From the NCBI GenBank assembly GCA_017516765.1, contig JAFXBE010000017.1, positions 1 through 45,002 of the forward strand: a stretch of DNA of 45,002 nucleotides, read 5' to 3'. Every line of letters begins with the position of its first letter. Within the stretch, counting starts at the first letter, position 1. Positions 40,961 through 45,002 of this stretch are shown in pieces. Below the pieces are notes generated by a model. It was not told where the DNA came from. It saw only the letters and a list, made by a program, of their open reading frames with translations, and did no database searches. A program made the position numbers and the translations under genes. Source of the stretch: Clostridia bacterium (GTDB taxonomy: Bacteria; Bacillota; Clostridia; Christensenellales; Aristaeellaceae).

Positions 40961-41034
40961 TATGGTCTGCGGTCGGATCACCGGATCCTGCGGCGCAGAA
41001 GTATGAAAGCGTTTTTTTTACATTGGGAAAAGGC

Positions 41035-41610
41035 TCAGTCCTCCACGAGCAGCCTGCCATCCTTGATGCCGGTCACCTTGGCAAGCGCCAGCACACGGTA
41101 ACCCGCCTCCGCCAGCTTTTTATGCCCGGGCTGGAAGCTCTTTTCCACACAGACACCGATGCCGATCACCTCGGCATCCGCCTGTCGGCACAGGTCGCAC
41201 AGACCCTCGGCCGCTTCGCCGTTGGCGAGGAAATCGTCCACGATGAGCACACGGGAGCCCTTGGGGATGTACTGCTTCGCCACCCGGATGTGGTTTTCCA
41301 CCCCGTGGGTAAAGGAGAAGACCCGGCTCTCGTAGACATCGCCGGTCACGTTGCGGGTGGGGCTTTTCTTGGCGAACACCACCGGGATGTTGCCGCAGGC
41401 GATGGCGGTGGTAAGCGCACCGGCGATGCCGCTGGCTTCGACCGTAAGCACCAGATCGGGCTTGTATTGCAGAAACTCGTCGGCAAACGCCTGACCGATC
41501 TTTACATACAGCTCCGTATCCATGCGATGGTTCAGAAACATATCCACCTTGACGATATCGGATCCGATGCCGATGCCGTACTCCCGTACCGCTGCCACCA
41601 GCTCTTTCAT
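41035..41610 (-). CDS. xpt: Xanthine phosphoribosyltransferase
   Basis: Converts xanthine and PRPP to XMP (purine salvage). The 191-residue protein has the base-recognition part LTVEASGIA (55-63), the PRPP motif VLIVDDFLANGEA (121-133) and the Xpt-specific KKSPTRN and FSFTHGVE segments. The ATG follows AAGGAGG. In many Bacillota xpt is controlled by a purine riboswitch, but the leader here is only about 30 nt, too short for one. With hpt at 27216 the window encodes two purine salvage enzymes. Confidence 0.96.
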   Translation of the reverse strand: MKELVAAVREYGIGIGSDIVKVDMFLNHRMDTELYVKIGQAFADEFLQYKPDLVLTVEASGIAGALTTAIACGNIPVVFAKKSPTRNVTGDVYESRVFSFTHGVENHIRVAKQYIPKGSRVLIVDDFLANGEAAEGLCDLCRQADAEVIGIGVCVEKSFQPGHKKLAEAGYRVLALAKVTGIKDGRLLVED

Positions 41611-41645
41611 GAGGGGGTTCCTCCTTGGTATGTTGATATGGTGCT

Positions 41646-41675
41646 ATTGTACGCCGTACGGTGGGCAAAAAGCAA
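41646..41675 (-). promoter_or_regulatory. xpt promoter
   Basis: Minus-strand -35 TTGCTT (41670-41675), 18-bp spacer, -10 TACAAT (41646-41651). A GTACGCCGTACGG symmetry lies over the -10 box and spacer and could be a regulator site. Confidence 0.65.
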
Positions 41676-41716
41676 TACGGATGGCAGAAAAATGTCCATG
41701 CAAATGCAAAACCAAA

Positions 41717-41755
41717 GCCTGCAGGGGGCGGTCTGTCCGGACCCGGCAGGCTTGT
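41717..41755 (-). terminator. Terminator after the GH13 gene
   Basis: GCCTGC and GCAGGC close a GC-rich hairpin; on the minus strand TTTGGTTTTGC follows. Confidence 0.7.
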
Positions 41756-41764
41756 GATTCTCTG

Positions 41765-43519
41765 TTATTCAGGCAGGGTAAGGATCGCGCCCTCGCCCAC
41801 CGCCAGCGTTACCTTGAGCATGCCGTCCTGCACCGGGTAGGGTACATCGGCATAAAGATCGTTCAGGGCGGCTGCGCCCGCCATTTCCTCCGGCAGGCGG
41901 ATGATGCCGCTGACAGGCTCCAGCGCAGTGTTGATGAGGCACAGCACCTGCTGGTCGTCGCTTTGGCGCAGGTAAGCATAGAGACCGTTTTCCTCCACCT
42001 GCCAGGTGCGGAAGCTGCCCACGCGGAGGGCGCTGCTCTTTGCGCGCACATGCGCCAGCTTCCGGTAGTGGGCGTGGGTCACGTTGCCCTCCACATTGTG
42101 CCACTCCATGGGGAAGCGGCAGAAGGGATCGTCCGCGCCCTGCATGCCCAGCTCGTCGCCGTAATAGATGATGGGCGCGCCGGGGAAGGTGAACTGGAAG
42201 AAGGAAGCCGCGTGCAGCATGCGCAGATCGCCTCCCGCACGGGTACGCAGGCGGGCGGTATCGTGGCTGCCCAGGAACGTCCACAGCACCTGATTGATCC
42301 GCTCGGGGTAGAGCATCAGGGAGCGGTTGAGGCAGCTGTCGAACTGCTCAAGGCTGATCTTGTGGTGGCAGAAGCGGTTCCAGATGTTGCGGGAGAGCAC
42401 ATAGTGCATGGTGGCGTCGAACATATCGCCGGTGGTGAGCCATTCCCGGCTGTCGTCCCAGCATTCGGCGATCATGATGCCTTCGGGGTTGGCGGTCTTG
42501 ATCATCTTGCGGTACTGCCGCCAGAAATCGGGCCAGACCTCGGGGCTGACATCCAGCCGCCAGCCGTCGATGTGGCATTTTTCGATCCAGTAACGCCCCA
42601 CCCGGAGGAAATATTCGGCGCAATCCGGGTTCTGCAGGTTCAGCTTGGGCATATAGGGCCAGTGACCGAAGGTCTGGTAGCCGCACTCCTCGGTGTTGTC
42701 GAAGAAGAACCAGTCATAGTACCTGCTGTCCTTGCCTTTTTCCCTGGCATCCTTAAAGGGAGCAAACTCCACGCCGCTGTGGTTGAACACGCCGTCCATG
42801 ATCAGCTTCATGCCGTTTTTATGCAGCTCGTCGCACAGTTCCCGCAGATCCTCCTCGGTGCCCAGCAGGGGGTCGATGCGGAAGTAATCGAAGGTGTTGT
42901 AGCGGTGGGAGGAATCGCTGAGGAACATGGGGGTGGAGTAGACCATCTCAACGCCCAGCTCCTTCAGGTAGGGCACCGCCTTGATGATGCCCCGCAGGTT
43001 GCCGCCGTAGCGGAACTCGTTCTGCACCCGGTCGCTGGTCCAGGGCTCCAGACCCGGCTCATCCCCGCCCTCCCGGCGGAAGCGGTCGGGGAAGATCTGG
43101 TAGCCCACGCAGCCCTTTGCCCATTCGGGCATGGCGGGGGCGGCATAGGCATAGGCAAAGGCGAAGGCTTCACTGATGTCCTCGTAATAATCCGCGCCGA
43201 AATGGATGCCTGCCGCATCCAGCTTGAAGATCTGCTCGTCGCTTTCCAGCACGAACAGGTACTTCACGCGCACATCCTCGGGGGTGAAGACGCACTCGTA
43301 CCAATCGTGGAACTCGTCCCGGTAGGCGACCTTCATCTCCACCTGCATGGCCTTGGCAAAGTAATCGGGGTAATCGTAGTTGCTGGTCACCTTGGCGATG
43401 ATCCGGCTGAAATCGCCCCGGCCGGTCTGCAGCCGCAGCACCACCTTTCCCTCGGGGGTGGCGTGGCGGTACTCCAGCCACGGCATGTGGTATACGGCAT
43501 CAAAGTGGATATTGCGCAT
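41765..43519 (-). CDS. GH13 alpha-glycosidase (neopullulanase-like)
   Basis: A 584-residue amylase-fold enzyme acting on maltodextrin-like alpha-glucans. An N-terminal CBM34-like domain (1-125) precedes the barrel. Conserved regions are I DGVFNHSG (D242, N246, H247), II GWRLDVSPEV (nucleophile D323), III IAECWDD (acid/base E352) and IV FLGSHD (H419, D420). The C-terminal beta domain spans about 500-584. No signal peptide, so it is probably cytosolic, degrading imported maltodextrins or cyclodextrins. It follows the LacI-family gene by 30 bp and is likely regulated by it. Confidence 0.95.
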   Translation of the reverse strand: MRNIHFDAVYHMPWLEYRHATPEGKVVLRLQTGRGDFSRIIAKVTSNYDYPDYFAKAMQVEMKVAYRDEFHDWYECVFTPEDVRVKYLFVLESDEQIFKLDAAGIHFGADYYEDISEAFAFAYAYAAPAMPEWAKGCVGYQIFPDRFRREGGDEPGLEPWTSDRVQNEFRYGGNLRGIIKAVPYLKELGVEMVYSTPMFLSDSSHRYNTFDYFRIDPLLGTEEDLRELCDELHKNGMKLIMDGVFNHSGVEFAPFKDAREKGKDSRYYDWFFFDNTEECGYQTFGHWPYMPKLNLQNPDCAEYFLRVGRYWIEKCHIDGWRLDVSPEVWPDFWRQYRKMIKTANPEGIMIAECWDDSREWLTTGDMFDATMHYVLSRNIWNRFCHHKISLEQFDSCLNRSLMLYPERINQVLWTFLGSHDTARLRTRAGGDLRMLHAASFFQFTFPGAPIIYYGDELGMQGADDPFCRFPMEWHNVEGNVTHAHYRKLAHVRAKSSALRVGSFRTWQVEENGLYAYLRQSDDQQVLCLINTALEPVSGIIRLPEEMAGAAALNDLYADVPYPVQDGMLKVTLAVGEGAILTLPE

Positions 43520-43549
43520 GGTTTCTTCCTCCTGATGTTTGGAGTGGCT

Positions 43550-44557
43550 TTACAGCGTGCGTACGCTGTCCCGCTCCATGATGGCAAAGGGGATCGTAAG
43601 ACCCGTGGGCGGGGTTTCCGGATGCTTTACCAGCCGGATGATCAGCTCCATCGCCTTCTGCCCCAGCTGATAGGGGTCTACGTTGATGGAGGTGAGGGGC
43701 GGGTTGTTGAGCCTGCCCGCAGGGGTGTCGTTAAAGCTGATGAGGCTTACATCGCCGGGAACGGAAAGCCCCATATCCACCAGCATATGGCAAAGGGCGA
43801 TGGCCTGTGCATCGTCCATGCAGACCACGCCGGTGGGGCGGTCGGGTCTTTCGAACAGGCTGCGCAGCTTGCCCTCATCGGTGGTGTTTTCCAGATAGCG
43901 GATGGGGACCACATCCGCTTCCCGGCAGGGCAGACCGGCTTGCTCCAGCGCCTGCTGATAGCCCTTGCGGCGGTCGGCGGTGACCATGAACTGGGGATCG
44001 TAGCCCAGCAGGGCAACACGCTTATGCCCCCGCTCCAGCAAATACCGGGTGGCGGCCTGACCGGCGGCTACGTTGTCGTTATCCACATAATAGCCGTTTT
44101 CCGCATTGGCGGGGTGACCCAGCGTGACCACCGGCAGACCGGCGGTATGGGCAGCGGGCACCGCCTCGGCAGCCAGCACGATCAAGCCCTCGGCATAGCC
44201 GCTGTCGCTGAGCTGGTGCACCGCCTCGGCGATGGAATCGCCCTCTGCGCCGGTGCCCAGCAGCATATGGTAACGCCGCGCACCCGCCACATGCCCCAGC
44301 CCCTGCAGCACCGAGGGGTAGAAGGAGTGGTTCATGCTCTCGCCGACCTCGCCGGGGAACACCACGCCGATGATGCGGCTGCGGCGGCTGACAAGGCTGC
44401 GCGCCATCTGGTTGGGATGGAACTGCATTTCCTGCGCAATCTTTTTGATCTGCTTGCGCATTTCTTCGCTGATGCGGGGATTGTCGTGCAGCGCACGGCT
44501 GACGGTGGAGGGCGAGACGCCGGCAGCTTTTGCCACGTCTTTGATGGTAATTTTCAT
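43550..44557 (-). CDS. LacI-family transcription regulator
   Basis: A 335-residue regulator. The helix-turn-helix and hinge are TIKDVAKAAGVSPSTVSRAL (4-23) and FHPNQMARSLVSRRS; the rest is a periplasmic-binding-like sugar domain with VVCMDDAQAIAL and SLISFNDTP segments. The ATG at 44557 follows AAGGAG by 8 bp. A perfect CAAACGTTTG palindrome lies just behind its -10 box, of the kind bound by MalR-type repressors. The linked GH13 gene suggests control by maltose or maltodextrins. Confidence 0.95.
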   Translation of the reverse strand: MKITIKDVAKAAGVSPSTVSRALHDNPRISEEMRKQIKKIAQEMQFHPNQMARSLVSRRSRIIGVVFPGEVGESMNHSFYPSVLQGLGHVAGARRYHMLLGTGAEGDSIAEAVHQLSDSGYAEGLIVLAAEAVPAAHTAGLPVVTLGHPANAENGYYVDNDNVAAGQAATRYLLERGHKRVALLGYDPQFMVTADRRKGYQQALEQAGLPCREADVVPIRYLENTTDEGKLRSLFERPDRPTGVVCMDDAQAIALCHMLVDMGLSVPGDVSLISFNDTPAGRLNNPPLTSINVDPYQLGQKAMELIIRLVKHPETPPTGLTIPFAIMERDSVRTL

Positions 44558-44594
44558 ATTGTACGCTCCTTCGCTGTTTGCGGTAGGCGGAGAT

Positions 44595-44610
44595 GTGCAA
44601 ACGTTTGTGC
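44595..44610. promoter_or_regulatory. LacI/MalR-type operator
   Basis: GTGCAAACGTTTGTGC, with a perfect 10-bp core CAAACGTTTG, lies 5 bp downstream of the -10 box of the LacI-GH13 operon, a classic block position. Confidence 0.82.
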
Positions 44611-44615
44611 TTTTG

Positions 44616-44647
44616 ATTATAGTAACACCCTTTTGAAAAAATGTCAA
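44616..44647 (-). promoter_or_regulatory. Promoter of the LacI-GH13 operon
   Basis: Minus-strand TATAAT (44616-44621) and TTGACA (44642-44647) are both perfect, but the spacer is 20 bp, longer than optimal, so activity may be low or need help. Confidence 0.6.
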
Positions 44648-44705
44648 GCGACCTGCAGGAGGGAGGTGGGTGGGGGTGCCGGGTCGGGGTGGGTGGTGGG
44701 GAGGA

Positions 44706-44805
44706 TGTCTGCCGTCCCCAACGCCTTGCAATTACCCCTACCATCAGGCACTACGTGCCAGCTTCCTCCCCCGCTGGGGGAAGAAGCCTTTGTTGGGGGC
44801 TTTTG
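44706..44805. repeat. Two-hairpin repeat B, copy 4
   Basis: Same order as copy 1, but the first hairpin is GGCAC-TAC-GTGCC rather than GTCAGGC-TAC-GCCTGAC: both arms changed together and the loop stayed TAC. The second hairpin CTTCCTCCCCC / GGGGGAAGAAG is unchanged. Confidence 0.85.
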
Positions 44806-45002
44806 CAGCCGCACGACAGCTAAACCATTGGTAACTTGTTGTTTTCTTACCCGACGGCGCATGCCCACTCAAGCCGGGTCGTCAACAGAACCAACTTCAG
44901 CACCCACCAGCCGGCCCGCACCGCGACGATAGAGAGCGACGTCAAATCCCTGTGCCCTTTTTCGGGGCGGCATAAAGGGCGCACCGTGTAACAGCCAAGA
45001 CG
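44806..45002. repeat. Long dispersed repeat D, copy 2 (cut by window end)
   Basis: Matches 35155-35352 and runs into the window edge, so more of it may follow. No gene is supported between the LacI promoter and the end of the window. Confidence 0.82.

Noticed and set aside
41611..41764. Purine riboswitch upstream of xpt
   Set aside because: The promoter lies too close to the start codon to leave room for an aptamer, and no aptamer core was seen.
41522..44932. An 1136-codon open frame on the plus strand
   Set aside because: It is antisense to the 5' end of xpt, the GH13 gene and the LacI gene, and ends in repeats. No ribosome site or domain.

Overview
The window is a fairly GC-rich chromosomal segment of a bacterium from class Clostridia (Bacillota), most likely a gut Oscillospiraceae-type organism. 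This rests on strong GGAGG ribosome sites, consensus TTGACA/TATAAT promoters, RNase Y, RecD2, TilS-Hpt, DUF4364, DUF2975, LytTR and PadR families, and many GC-rich hairpin repeats between genes. The species cannot be named from the sequence. There is no rRNA, tRNA, CRISPR array, integrase or transposase.

Layout: (1) 1-2941, ferrous iron uptake operon feoA-feoB plus a 50-residue Cys-rich membrane peptide, with a strong promoter and three similar 16-bp palindromes. (2) 3047-7391, an SGNH hydrolase, divergent from an orphan AgrC/AgrA-like kinase/LytTR pair, then a structured leader and a cytoplasmic GH5 glycosidase. (3) 7624-9598, a DUF2975/small-HTH/membrane-protein operon facing an HTH-membrane regulator. 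(4) 10052-16450, an M3 oligopeptidase, a FadR-type GntR regulator, an unrecognised membrane protein and a phosphosugar mutase. (5) 16463-22115, a visibly more AT-rich block of secreted and membrane proteins, mostly unrecognised, all on the minus strand. (6) 22368-24554, galM and a DUF2804 gene. (7) 24894-30449, RNase Y behind a candidate structured RNA, the hpt-tilS-DUF4364 operon, and an HPr-like protein without the catalytic His. (8) 30546-34973, PadR plus a DUF4097-type repeat protein, divergent from recD2-DUF3795. (9) 36067-41610, a secreted cadherin-like protein, a membrane protein-ABC exporter-manA operon, and xpt. (10) 41765-44647, a LacI regulator with its operator and a GH13 alpha-glycosidase.

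Functionally this is mostly core metabolism: sugar-phosphate handling (galM, phosphosugar mutase, manA, GH13, GH5), purine salvage (hpt, xpt), RNA and DNA maintenance (rny, tilS, recD2) and iron uptake. It is interleaved with small transcription-factor/membrane-protein modules typical of clostridial envelope or stress control.

The most unusual material is non-coding: a promoter-plus-terminator unit of about 280 nt upstream of rny, a 71-nt unit upstream of GH5 whose first base opens the terminator stem, and several families of intergenic hairpin repeats whose stems change while pairing is kept. No single novel defence or mobile system was found.
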